Below are positions 1 through 8,941 of a stretch of 64,000 nt of DNA, piece by piece (the first letter of the stretch is position 1; every line of letters starts with the position of its first letter). The notes under the pieces were generated by a model that saw nothing but the letters and a program-made list of their open reading frames with translations, made no database searches and was not told where the DNA came from. A program made the position numbers and the translations under genes. The stretch comes from Chitinophaga terrae (ex Kim and Jung 2007) (GTDB lineage Bacteria; Bacteroidota; Bacteroidia; Chitinophagales; Chitinophagaceae): the NCBI RefSeq assembly GCF_900107795.1, contig NZ_FNRL01000020.1, forward strand, positions 59,282-123,281, written 5' to 3'.

Positions 1-380
1 TACAGGAAGTATTTATCAGCCTGTGGAACAGGAGAAAAGATATATTAATAGATAATATCAGCGCTTACCTGGCAACCGCTGTACGATTGTCGGTATTTAA
101 ACAATACGTCAGGCAGCAAAGAAGATCCGAACTTGCGGGGCAGGTGGCTGCTCCGGCAGTGACAACTTGGGATGAGGAAAAAATACATACCAGGTTCCTG
201 CAACAGCAGATCAATGGGATCGTGGAGCGGCTGCCGGAAAAATGCCGGATGGTTTTTAAACTAAGCAGGACAGAGGGACTCACGACCCGCGAAATCGCCC
301 GCCGTATGGGCATTGCGGAGAAAACAGCGGAAGCGCATCTCACGAAAGCATTAAAAGAATTGAAGTTAAAACTCCGCTAA
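1..380 (+). CDS. ECF sigma-70 factor, 5' truncated
   Basis: The reading frame is already open at the window edge and codes for the end of sigma region 2 (QEVFISLWNRRKDI), then region 4 with a helix-turn-helix around GLTTREIARRMGIAEKTAE, and stops at 378-380. An internal TTG at 87 could be misread as a start, but the conserved region 2 sequence upstream shows that the gene begins outside the window. The family directs RNA polymerase to the promoters of TonB-receptor operons after release from a FecR anti-sigma. The FecR gene starts 73 bases downstream. Unlike the other three ECF factors in the window, its C-terminus (LKELKLKLR) has no hydrophobic tail. Confidence 0.93.
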   Translation, partial: QEVFISLWNRRKDILIDNISAYLATAVRLSVFKQYVRQQRRSELAGQVAAPAVTTWDEEKIHTRFLQQQINGIVERLPEKCRMVFKLSRTEGLTTREIARRMGIAEKTAEAHLTKALKELKLKLR

Positions 381-453
381 AAAAAATTTCTGTTAACACT
401 AAGGGTAACGATATAATTAAGGAACATATCACTGTAACGATAAAATACATCCG

Positions 454-1614
454 TTGAAAAACAACATCATTCAACTCATTGAAAAATACCTGGATGGCGC
501 CATCACACCTGCCGAAGAAGAGCAGCTGATGGCCTGGTACCAGGAATACAACGAAGCTGATGCCGAATGGTTATCGGAAAATGCCGACGAGGAAGAGCAG
601 GTTCGTTTGCGCATGTTTGCACAGTTGCAACGGCATATAACTGTTTCTTCCGGGAAACCGGCTACGAACAGGCGCTGGTATTATTTCGCGGCAGCGGCAT
701 CTGTATTGCTGATAGTAGGACTGGCAGGATATTTTTATTTCCCGGCGAAGCAGCAACCGCGGAATAAAGGCAATGTTCAATTTGCACACGATGTTGGACC
801 TGGCAGCAACAAAGCTATCCTGACGCTGGGCAATGGAGAAAAAGTTGTGCTGGAAGACGCCAAAGACGGCGTGATCACAGAGCAGGGCAATGCGGCGGTA
901 AATAAAACAGACAGCGGTCGTCTTCAATACAATAACATCAGCCAGGCCGAAGGCGCACCGATCGTCTATAACACGCTTGTTACGCCTTATGGCGGCCAAT
1001 ACCAGCTTACGCTGCAGGATGGAACGAACGTTTGGCTGAATGCAGGATCTTCCCTGCGCTTCCCTGCTTCCTTTCCCCGTAACGAAAGAAAAGTGGTGCT
1101 CAGCGGGGAAGCTTATTTCGAAGTAAGCAAAGATGCGAAAAGACCTTTCTATGTCAGCATCAATTCCGGCACCGATACCGCTATGGACATCCGGGTATTG
1201 GGTACGCATTTCAATATCAAAGCGTATCCTGACGAACAGCAAAGCGTGGTGACCTTGCTGGAAGGCGCTGTGAATGTGAATTACCGGAAGGCCAGCGCCC
1301 TGCTGACCCCGGGCAAGGAAGTGGTACTGAACAAAACTTCAGGCAAAATGAATATAAGCGAAGTAGATACAGAAGGAGCAGTTGCCTGGAAGAATGGCTA
1401 TTTCTTATTTGATAATGAAAAAATAGAAGACATCATGCGCCAGGTGAGCCGGTGGTATGACGTGGAGATCCGCTACCAGGGCAACCTTTCAGGCAAAGCT
1501 ATTGCAGGTAGTTTGTCGCGCTACAAGAATGTATCAGAAGTATTAAATATGTTGGAATTAACAGGTACCGTTCACTTTAAACTAGAAGGAAGGAGGATTA
1601 CAGTTATGCCTTAA
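454..1614 (+). CDS. FecR-family anti-sigma factor (DUF4974)
   Basis: A 386-residue inner-membrane anti-sigma factor. The N-terminal cytoplasmic part (about 1-73) should hold the ECF sigma. One membrane segment lies at about 75-96. The periplasmic FecR domain carries the family core DGTNVWLNAGSSLRFP followed by GEAYFEVSKDAKRPF, and the C-terminal DUF4974 domain begins near FDNEKIEDIMRQVSRWYDV. The start is a TTG; no better ATG lies nearby. It sits between an ECF sigma gene and a SusC gene, the standard order, so it probably relays receptor occupancy to that sigma factor. It closely resembles the FecR protein at 32006-33187. Confidence 0.95.
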   Translation: MKNNIIQLIEKYLDGAITPAEEEQLMAWYQEYNEADAEWLSENADEEEQVRLRMFAQLQRHITVSSGKPATNRRWYYFAAAASVLLIVGLAGYFYFPAKQQPRNKGNVQFAHDVGPGSNKAILTLGNGEKVVLEDAKDGVITEQGNAAVNKTDSGRLQYNNISQAEGAPIVYNTLVTPYGGQYQLTLQDGTNVWLNAGSSLRFPASFPRNERKVVLSGEAYFEVSKDAKRPFYVSINSGTDTAMDIRVLGTHFNIKAYPDEQQSVVTLLEGAVNVNYRKASALLTPGKEVVLNKTSGKMNISEVDTEGAVAWKNGYFLFDNEKIEDIMRQVSRWYDVEIRYQGNLSGKAIAGSLSRYKNVSEVLNMLELTGTVHFKLEGRRITVMP

Positions 1615-1643
1615 AAAAAATTAAAGAACAGGGACCAAAAAAA

Positions 1644-1667
1644 CCGGGAGCGTTCCAGCGCCCCCGG
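1644..1667 (+). promoter_or_regulatory. Hairpin in the FecR-SusC leader (copy 1)
   Basis: The arms CCGGGAGCG (1644-1652) and CGCCCCCGG (1659-1667) pair over nine positions with one A.C mismatch. An A-rich stretch precedes the stem. No T-run follows, so it is not a typical terminator. It lies 30 bases after the fecR stop and 86 bases before the SusC start. A hairpin of the same design lies at 33286-33312 in the same relative position, including the A.C mismatch at the same pair. It may act as a leader RNA element, an mRNA stabiliser or a processing site; which of these is unknown. Confidence 0.55.
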
Positions 1668-1753
1668 CAACAATTTGAGCTACCCTGTGAAAGACAAATT
1701 CTTGCTTATCGTAGTCACAGTTATTAGATTTTTAACTCAAACATCCAAATGTA

Positions 1754-4700
1754 ATGAAATTTTACATACCTGTCGTACGCCAGGTGAAGGCCGGCGCTAC
1801 GCGCAAAAAAATCCTGTTGGTTATGAAACTGACCGTTGTTTTAATGATCGCAGCATTAATGGAAGTCAGCGCCACCGGCTTTGCACAGAAAGTAACATTA
1901 TCGGCAAAACAGATCACATTAAAAGATGTATTCCGCCAGATCAGGAAGCAGACCGGCTATAACGTTTTGTGGAATGTAGATATACTGAAAGATGCCAGGC
2001 CGGTAGCATTGGAAGTAACCGATGCCAGCGTGGAAGAAGTGCTTAGAAAAAGTTTTGCAAACCAGCCTTTCACATATACTATTCGTCAGAATACCATTGT
2101 AGTGACCCGTACTTCAGAACAGGCCAGGGCAGCTGTTACCATTAAGGGCCGGGTTACCGACACAGAAAAGAACCCCTTGCCGGGAGTAGCGGTAAGGTTA
2201 AAGAATACACAAACCGGAACTGCTACATTACCCGACGGTACTTACTCTCTCAACGTTCCCGACGGAACTGGGGTACTGGAATTCAGGCTCCTGGGATATA
2301 CTCCTAAAGAAGTGTCTATCAACGGGCAAACCGTGATCAATGTACAACTGGAAAAAGCATCTTCCCAGTTGGGAGAAATAGTAGTGGCCTACGGCAGGCA
2401 GAACGCCCGCGAGATCGTAGGTTCAGTGAGCAAACTGAATGCCTCTGAAATGAAAGACCAGCCTACAGGTACTTTTGCTGAAAGGCTGCAGGGTAAATTG
2501 CCAGGCGCACAGGTAGCGCAAACAACAGGAAGGCCAGGCCAGGGAATGGACCTGCGTATCCGCGGCGCTGCTTCCCTGACTTCAAAAGTTCGTCCTTTGG
2601 TGGTGGTAGACGGGCAGCCGATGATAGGCGACCCGGATAATATCAACAACATCAACCCGGATGAAATAGAAACATTTACCATCCTGAAAGATGCGGCAGC
2701 TACCTCCTTATATGGTTCAAGAGCGGCCAACGGGGTGATCATCATCACTACCAAACGTGGTAAGGCCGGCGCTACTCAGATCAATTTCAACTCGTATTAT
2801 GGTACCGCCTCGCTGATGCGTGAACTGATCCCTCCTGTAATGAACGCCCGTCAACTGGCTACTTACATGAAAGGGTTTTATGAAGATAAGATCAAATATG
2901 AAGGCTATACAGGCGGCATACCAGCCGTTTACCAGAATCCTGAACAGTATGGAGAAGGTACCGACTGGTTCAGCGAACTTACCAGAACAGCGCCTGTGCA
3001 GAATTACAGCATCGCTATCAACGCCGGTACCGAAAAAGCTGCGTATAGCGTTATAGGCGGGTTTTTCGACCAGCAGGGAATCCTTAAGAACACAGGCTAT
3101 AAACGTTTTTCGCTGCGTGTAAACGGTGATTTCAATCCTGGCAAAAGGGTGAAGATCGGTGTTGGCGTAGCGCCATCACTGCAACTGGAACATAATAACA
3201 GGCAGGGTACAGGATTTAATGTTGATGGACAACGGGCTATTTTCGCTTCTGCATCCATGATCCCTACTATGGGTTCTCCTTACAACCCGGATGGCTCGCT
3301 GGCCCTGGGCATTACAGGGTTTACCAACCAGTTTGTTTGGGCTAATCCTTTGCGTCAGTTGCTGGAAGTAAGCGATGATGCCAACCGTTTGCGTGTATTG
3401 GCTAACGTGTTCGCGGAAGTGAAGCTGACAGATAACCTGACTTTCCGTACTTCCGGAAGTACAGATCTCGCTAACATGAACAGGAAAAGGTTCATTCCTT
3501 CTACTTCCATGGGAGGTTTCAACGCATTGCCAATGGAAAATCCTCCTCCGGGAAATAACTCCGCTTACGGGCAGTCTACTGTAAACAACGACAACACATG
3601 GCTGAACGAAAATACATTGAACTACCAGCAGCAATTTGGGAAAGATCATTCGTTGAGCGCCTTGGCCGGCTTCACTATTCAGCGGTCTACAGGTTATTTC
3701 AGTGATATGGTTGGCCGCGACTATCCCGACAACAGCGTTCCTTATCTCAGTGCCGCTACCCGCTTTACTACCAATACTTCCAACTTTAACGCCTGGTCTA
3801 TGGTTTCATTACTGGGAAGGGTGAACTACAGCTTTAAAGACAGGTACCTGGTACAGGCAGCGGTAAGACGCGATGGTTCTTCCAGGTTCGGCGACAATAA
3901 CAAATGGGGAACATTCCCTTCCATTGGCGCAAGCTGGATCGCCAGCGACGAGCCATTCCTGAAAAATATCAAACAACTCAGCTTCCTGAAACTGAGAGCA
4001 TCTTACGGTTTAACAGGTATGAATGAAATCGGCAACTATACCCCCGCCGCCAGGATCGACAATGCCAACTATACTTTCTCCGGAAGTCTTGCGCCCGGTA
4101 AGGTACAGAGCACCTTTGGCAACGCTGACCTGGCCTGGGAACGCAACCGCCAGTTCGATGCCGGTATCGATATCGGGTTGCTCGATGGTCGCCTCACCCT
4201 GACCTACGACTACTATAACAAACTCACAGAAGGGCTGTTATATGAGCTTCCTCTGCCTCAGAGTTCTGGTTTCAATAAAGTACAGGACAACCTGGGCGAT
4301 ATTCGCCAGTGGGGCCATGAGATCACCGTTAGCAGCAAAAATATGGTTGGAAAATTCAAATGGAACACTGACTTCAATATTTCCTTCAACCGGAATATCG
4401 TGAAACGTATAGGCCTGAACAATATTCCTTTTGCTGCAGATCCTACTATCACATTATCAGAGTTTACAGATTTCCGTACCCTGGTGGGCAAGCCTATCGG
4501 CCAGTTCTATGGATATATATTCGACGGTATATTCAAAAACCAGGCGGAAGCAGATGCTGGACCTAAATATTATGGCACCGGTTCTACCACTACCTCCCAG
4601 GCCGGAACTGTACGGTTCAAGGACCTGAACGGCGATGGCAAGATCACTTTCCCTGAAGATCAGACAGTGATCGGCGATCCTAATCCTAAATTCATTTTCG

Positions 4701-5188
4701 GTTTAACCAACAGTTTTCAATACCAGCACTTCGACCTGAGCATCACCATGTCTGGTACCTATGGCAACAAACTTAAGAATGGAATGCAGGAAAGTACCTA
4801 TAACCTGGATGGCGTGTTCAACGGACCTCCTGAACTGCTGGAACGCTGGCGTTCAGAATCCGATCCCGGTAATGGCAGGGTAGCCCGTACTTTAGCCGGT
4901 ACAACAGCAGCCTATCGTACAGATAACACCCTGTTTGTTCATGACGCTTCCCACCTTACCATCAACAATATCACCCTGGGTTATATGCTGAGGAAATTCA
5001 GGACTCCATACATCAAAAGCTTAAGGATATATGCGTCAGCACAGAACGTATACATCTTTACCAGCTACCCGGGCAACCCTGAAGTTAGCGCAGGCGGCGG
5101 CCTGGCATACGTGGCACAGCAGGGACAAGACCTTGGCGCTTACCCGCTGCAGAGAACATTTACGTTTGGTTTGAACCTTGGCCTCTAA
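1754..5188 (+). CDS. SusC/RagA-type TonB-dependent receptor with STN domain
   Basis: A 1144-residue outer membrane transporter. After a long basic pre-signal stretch and a hydrophobic segment (MKLTVVLMIAALMEVSATGF, from residue 24) come an STN signalling domain (about 50-115), a carboxypeptidase-regulatory domain (about 128-205), the SusC linker GEIVVAYG, and a plug with FTILKDAAATSLYGSRAANG. A 22-strand barrel follows and ends in an aromatic-rich C-terminus. The STN domain marks it as a signal transducer that talks to the neighbouring FecR. An alternative start is the ATG at 1823, which gives a conventional signal peptide. The SusD gene follows after 11 bases, so the two surely form one uptake complex. 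Confidence 0.96.
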   Translation: MKFYIPVVRQVKAGATRKKILLVMKLTVVLMIAALMEVSATGFAQKVTLSAKQITLKDVFRQIRKQTGYNVLWNVDILKDARPVALEVTDASVEEVLRKSFANQPFTYTIRQNTIVVTRTSEQARAAVTIKGRVTDTEKNPLPGVAVRLKNTQTGTATLPDGTYSLNVPDGTGVLEFRLLGYTPKEVSINGQTVINVQLEKASSQLGEIVVAYGRQNAREIVGSVSKLNASEMKDQPTGTFAERLQGKLPGAQVAQTTGRPGQGMDLRIRGAASLTSKVRPLVVVDGQPMIGDPDNINNINPDEIETFTILKDAAATSLYGSRAANGVIIITTKRGKAGATQINFNSYYGTASLMRELIPPVMNARQLATYMKGFYEDKIKYEGYTGGIPAVYQNPEQYGEGTDWFSELTRTAPVQNYSIAINAGTEKAAYSVIGGFFDQQGILKNTGYKRFSLRVNGDFNPGKRVKIGVGVAPSLQLEHNNRQGTGFNVDGQRAIFASASMIPTMGSPYNPDGSLALGITGFTNQFVWANPLRQLLEVSDDANRLRVLANVFAEVKLTDNLTFRTSGSTDLANMNRKRFIPSTSMGGFNALPMENPPPGNNSAYGQSTVNNDNTWLNENTLNYQQQFGKDHSLSALAGFTIQRSTGYFSDMVGRDYPDNSVPYLSAATRFTTNTSNFNAWSMVSLLGRVNYSFKDRYLVQAAVRRDGSSRFGDNNKWGTFPSIGASWIASDEPFLKNIKQLSFLKLRASYGLTGMNEIGNYTPAARIDNANYTFSGSLAPGKVQSTFGNADLAWERNRQFDAGIDIGLLDGRLTLTYDYYNKLTEGLLYELPLPQSSGFNKVQDNLGDIRQWGHEITVSSKNMVGKFKWNTDFNISFNRNIVKRIGLNNIPFAADPTITLSEFTDFRTLVGKPIGQFYGYIFDGIFKNQAEADAGPKYYGTGSTTTSQAGTVRFKDLNGDGKITFPEDQTVIGDPNPKFIFGLTNSFQYQHFDLSITMSGTYGNKLKNGMQESTYNLDGVFNGPPELLERWRSESDPGNGRVARTLAGTTAAYRTDNTLFVHDASHLTINNITLGYMLRKFRTPYIKSLRIYASAQNVYIFTSYPGNPEVSAGGGLAYVAQQGQDLGAYPLQRTFTFGLNLGL

Positions 5189-5199
5189 ATCCAGTAAAA

Positions 5200-6756
5200 A
5201 TGAAAAAGATTGTTTTTTTAATATTATCAATAGTTAGTTTGGCAACGGTCTCCTGTAAGAAATTTCTCAACGAGATCGATCCAAACAGAGTCAACCTGAA
5301 TAGCTATTTCAAAAACCAGAATGATTTCGATCTGGCGGTTAGCGGCGCCTATAACCAGTTGCGCGGCTTATATAACAATAAAAGCGCCTGGGCAATGGGT
5401 GAAATGCGTTCAGACAATACGCATTATGATTATAAATCTTCCGACCAGGCGGTTGCTACGGTAAACCGTAACGCCATTGCCGACTTCCTGGATGATAAAT
5501 ACAACAACCAAACGCCTCCTAAATGGAACGCGGCTTTCGGCGCTATTTCGGCAGTTAACATTATCATAGATCATATCGACGACATCAAACTGGCAGAAGC
5601 CAGCCGCAACTCCATCCTGGGCCAGGCGAAGTTTATCCGCGCCCTTGCATACTTCGACCTGGTGCGATTCTACGGCGGCGTACCTATTTACAAACGCGCC
5701 CCGCTCACCCGTGAAGAAACATATATTCCCCGTGCTTCTGCACAGGAAGTATATGACTTCATCATTGCGGATGCCTCAGATGCTGCCGCTAAACTGGATG
5801 CAACTACTTTCCCGCAGACCGGCCGCGCTACCCAAGGCGCTGCATTAACCCTGCTGGGCGATGTATACCTGACATTGAAAAAATACGACCTGGCAGAAAA
5901 AGCATTGAAAGATGTAACTAAAATGGGTTACTCCCTTTACCAGAACTATAGCGATGCTTTTGAGCCGGGCAACAAGAACGGAAAAGAATCGGTTTTCGAG
6001 ATACAGTTCAATACAGGCCTGGCAGTGCCGCAGGCGAATACAGATGCTTCTGTTTACAACTTCCTGCCAAGAATGGCTAATACTTCAATAGTGACCGGCG
6101 TAAACTATAACAACATTACAACGGTAGGAGGATTTAATACCCCAACGCAGGACCTGATAGATGCTTATGAAAACGGCGATCGTCGCCTGGATGCCTCAAT
6201 TGCTATCGTGGAAGGTACTTTTAATGCCAGCGATGATTTTACCGCCAGCGCTGTTAAATCGGTAGTTAACTATACGCCGGCTCCCGGCAAAGTTGGCCGC
6301 CCTTTTCCTAAAAAATACCTGCATGCGCATACTATCGGTAACCAAACGAACGACAACTGGCCGGTTTACCGTTATGCAGAAGTGTTGTTGCTGCTGGCAG
6401 AAAGCCTGAATGAACAGGGGAAATCCGGGGAGGCTTTACCATACCTGAACGCGGTAAGAGAACGCGCTTTCGGCGATGCGACACACAACATTACCAGCAC
6501 AGATAAAACAGTTTTACAGGCGGCTATACTGAAAGAAAGAAGAGTAGAGCTGGCGTTCGAGAACAAACGCTGGCTGGACCTTGTTCGCACAGGCAAAGCC
6601 ATTACCGTAATGACGGCATTTGGAGTAAAACAGAAAGCGCAATATAGTTACCTGCTGCCTGGCAGTTACAATGTTACCGAGAACAGGCTGCTGTTCCCGA
6701 TTCCTAACGCAGAAATATTGCTGAACGAAAAACTGACACAAAATCCTGGCTACTAA
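5200..6756 (+). CDS. SusD/RagB-family surface glycan-binding lipoprotein
   Basis: A 518-residue SusD-like lipoprotein. A lipoprotein signal with the acceptor Cys in ATVSCKKFLNEID is followed by the alpha-helical TPR-type fold typical of SusD (ILGQAKFIRALAYFDLVRFY, then FGDATHNITSTDKTVLQAAI and ILKERRVELAFENKRWLDLV), ending in LTQNPGY. SusD proteins cap the SusC barrel from outside and deliver oligosaccharides to it. Only 11 bases separate it from the SusC gene, and the downstream lipoproteins and glycosidases keep the same strand and tight spacing, so all probably share one transcript. Confidence 0.96.
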   Translation: MKKIVFLILSIVSLATVSCKKFLNEIDPNRVNLNSYFKNQNDFDLAVSGAYNQLRGLYNNKSAWAMGEMRSDNTHYDYKSSDQAVATVNRNAIADFLDDKYNNQTPPKWNAAFGAISAVNIIIDHIDDIKLAEASRNSILGQAKFIRALAYFDLVRFYGGVPIYKRAPLTREETYIPRASAQEVYDFIIADASDAAAKLDATTFPQTGRATQGAALTLLGDVYLTLKKYDLAEKALKDVTKMGYSLYQNYSDAFEPGNKNGKESVFEIQFNTGLAVPQANTDASVYNFLPRMANTSIVTGVNYNNITTVGGFNTPTQDLIDAYENGDRRLDASIAIVEGTFNASDDFTASAVKSVVNYTPAPGKVGRPFPKKYLHAHTIGNQTNDNWPVYRYAEVLLLLAESLNEQGKSGEALPYLNAVRERAFGDATHNITSTDKTVLQAAILKERRVELAFENKRWLDLVRTGKAITVMTAFGVKQKAQYSYLLPGSYNVTENRLLFPIPNAEILLNEKLTQNPGY

Positions 6757-6771
6757 ATAAATCTTTTTACC

Positions 6772-7890
6772 ATGAAGAATTGTATGCTTAGGGTAGGTAT
6801 ATCCTGCCGGCGGGCGATCCATGCCTCCTGGTTGCTGGTAGCAACAGTATTGATCGTTTCCTGTAAAAGGGAGGCCAACAATGTACAGGTAGAAAAACCG
6901 GTACCCGAAATAGCAGGAACTGTGCAGGCAGAAACAGCAGCAAGCTGCTGCTGGGTAGCGATCACCAACCAGGCTACCAGGAAGATCGAAGTATATGATC
7001 CGGCGGATGCATCGTGGAACAGCTCTACCATCAAATGGAGCTGGATGCCTACCACTGCGTTGTCGTACAATGCGTCCAGCGAACTTCCCCTGTGGGAAAC
7101 GCCTACCGATATTAAGGTACGCAACAATACGGTATTTGCATCCACTGCCCAGGTGATCACGGCTACCTCTTACAGGCTGGCCACGATTGCCCGGTATACG
7201 GGAACGGGCACACGAGGACAGAAACTTTGGGTAATGGGATTTAATGATACCACCAGCCTGCATGCCATGGAAATACTGCCGGATGGCAACTGCGTAGTGG
7301 CCAGTGCCGGCAAAGCATGGCCACAGGGTTGGATTCGCGTATATTCTTCTTCCCAGCCTTCTCCCAACCACGGTGTAAATACCCAGTATTATTTTCCCTC
7401 TGCACATGCAGTGCTATGGGATCAGACGCACCAGGTGCTTTGGGCGCTTGGTAATGAACTGAGAAAATACGGGTACAACACTGCTGTTTCCGGCGGAACT
7501 ATTACCAACCCTAAGCTGCAATTACTGGGTACTTATTCCGTGTTGCCAACGCCATGGGGGCACGACTTGTCGGCGGATGTAAATAACCCCGACCAACTGT
7601 TGTTGTCTACTAACGGTGGCGTATATGTTTTCAAGATTTCTACCGGTACTTTCACCAGCATTCCGGGCGCTGCGCAACAAACCTTTGTAAAGGCGGTCAG
7701 CAGTCAACCGGCGCAGAATACCCTGGTGGAAACCATCCCCAGCACCGGCTGTCCTCTTTATCCCGCCAATACCTGGTGTACCTCCGTTGTGAATTTTTAT
7801 AACGCCACAACCGGTGCAGCAGCCGGCTCCCGCACTGTCAGCGGCGCCGCTATCTATAAAGGCAAAACATTCGACCCAAACTATTATTGA
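6772..7890 (+). CDS. DUF6528-like lipoprotein, first of a tandem pair
   Basis: A 372-residue predicted lipoprotein with a lipobox in LIVSCKRE after a hydrophobic segment. The rest shows short repeated beta-strand blocks such as TRKIEVYDPADASWN and TPWGHDLSADVNNPDQLLLS, the kind of pattern seen in beta-propellers. I associate it with DUF6528, a Bacteroidota family of unknown function; this is from memory and unverified. It lies 15 bases after the SusD gene and is paralogous to the next gene, which shares the YDP and TPWGH blocks. A surface carbohydrate-binding role is inferred only from location. No catalytic motif was recognised. Confidence 0.8.
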   Translation: MKNCMLRVGISCRRAIHASWLLVATVLIVSCKREANNVQVEKPVPEIAGTVQAETAASCCWVAITNQATRKIEVYDPADASWNSSTIKWSWMPTTALSYNASSELPLWETPTDIKVRNNTVFASTAQVITATSYRLATIARYTGTGTRGQKLWVMGFNDTTSLHAMEILPDGNCVVASAGKAWPQGWIRVYSSSQPSPNHGVNTQYYFPSAHAVLWDQTHQVLWALGNELRKYGYNTAVSGGTITNPKLQLLGTYSVLPTPWGHDLSADVNNPDQLLLSTNGGVYVFKISTGTFTSIPGAAQQTFVKAVSSQPAQNTLVETIPSTGCPLYPANTWCTSVVNFYNATTGAAAGSRTVSGAAIYKGKTFDPNYY

Positions 7891-7894
7891 TACC

Positions 7895-8941
7895 ATGAGG
7901 AAAATAATTCTAGGTTTGTTAGTAATGCTGACTGCATGCAGTAAGAACCCGGGAGCTGATACAGCTCCCGATCCTACTCCCGATCCGCCCGCCGTGAAAG
8001 ATCCGGAACCCTATCCCGGCAACCCGCTTGCGCTGACGAACAATTCTACCAGGCAGATAGAGATCTATGATCCTGCGAAGGTTGACTGGAATACGGCAGA
8101 AGCAAAAAAATGGCGTTGGTCGCCGTTGCCTTCACAAGGCTTTACCACGGAGGAAGCGAATAAATTCGGAGGAGGAACAGATTTTAAGGTAAGAAAGATG
8201 AGCGTCTGGCAAAACGCTACCTATGCCGCGATCAGCGACAACAGTTTCGCCGCCATTATCGCTTATCCATCCGGTGAACGCAAATGGTCTAAGATCCTTT
8301 CCGGTAACCTGCACTCGGCGGAGCTGCTTCCAAACGGCAACCTGGCGCTGGCGGCTTCCGATGGCAACTGGATCAGGGTGTATGCTACCTCGCAGGGCGC
8401 CAACAACAACACGTATGCGGAGTTCCCGCTTGGCGCGGCTCATGCAGTCCTGTGGGACCCTAAGCTCAATTGCCTGTGGGTAACAGGGCAGGATCAATCC
8501 AATAACGCGCATATTCTCACAGCCCTCGCTGTAGGAGGTACAGATGCACAGCCGGAACTGACGGAGTTGAAAGCATACAGGGTAACCCTGCCAACGCCAT
8601 GGGGGCACGAGATCAGCGCCTATTATGGCAATACTAACCTGCTTTGGGTAACGACCAACGGCGGTGAATATGTCTTCAACAAAACCACCAAATCCCTTTA
8701 TGTTTCTCCAACCAACAACCTGACCTTTGTAAAGGGAATAGGCAACCAACCCAGCGGGCAGATAGTACTGGTACGGCCAGATACGAATAAGAACCCAAGG
8801 CCGTCGGCCTACTGCTCCCTCAATGGCTGGGCTACCAGCTGGGTAGATTTCTATACGGCAGGCGGAGAACTGCAGGGGTCCAGGTTAGTGAAAGGAGCCT
8901 GCTTTTATAAAGTGAAAATAGTTTACGACAATTACCAGTAA
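7895..8941 (+). CDS. DUF6528-like lipoprotein, second of a tandem pair
   Basis: The ATG at 7895 gives 348 residues with a lipoprotein signal (MRKIILGLLVMLTACSKN, Cys 16). The frame is open further upstream to 7814, but that would bury the signal peptide and overlap the previous gene by 77 bases, so 7895 is preferred. A proline- and aspartate-rich linker follows the Cys, then the same blocks as the upstream paralogue: TRQIEIYDPAKVDWN, HAVLWDPKLNCLWVTGQD, TPWGHEISAYYGNTNLLWV. The stop overlaps the GH20 start (TAATG), which implies translational coupling to the hexosaminidase. Function unknown; glycan binding or hydrolysis are inferences from context. Confidence 0.82.
   Translation: MRKIILGLLVMLTACSKNPGADTAPDPTPDPPAVKDPEPYPGNPLALTNNSTRQIEIYDPAKVDWNTAEAKKWRWSPLPSQGFTTEEANKFGGGTDFKVRKMSVWQNATYAAISDNSFAAIIAYPSGERKWSKILSGNLHSAELLPNGNLALAASDGNWIRVYATSQGANNNTYAEFPLGAAHAVLWDPKLNCLWVTGQDQSNNAHILTALAVGGTDAQPELTELKAYRVTLPTPWGHEISAYYGNTNLLWVTTNGGEYVFNKTTKSLYVSPTNNLTFVKGIGNQPSGQIVLVRPDTNKNPRPSAYCSLNGWATSWVDFYTAGGELQGSRLVKGACFYKVKIVYDNYQ

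Noticed and set aside
87..380. A 97-residue stand-alone sigma-4-like protein starting at TTG 87
   Set aside because: Codons upstream of 87 encode conserved sigma region 2, so this is the end of a longer gene cut by the window.
571..1242. Long minus-strand open frame opposite the first fecR gene
   Set aside because: It is antisense to an unmistakable FecR protein and has no recognisable domain; typical antisense shadow in GC-rich coding sequence.
6514..7407. A 297-codon minus-strand frame spanning the SusD end and the DUF6528-like gene
   Set aside because: It crosses two well-supported genes, has no domain and a Tyr/Cys-rich composition typical of shadows.
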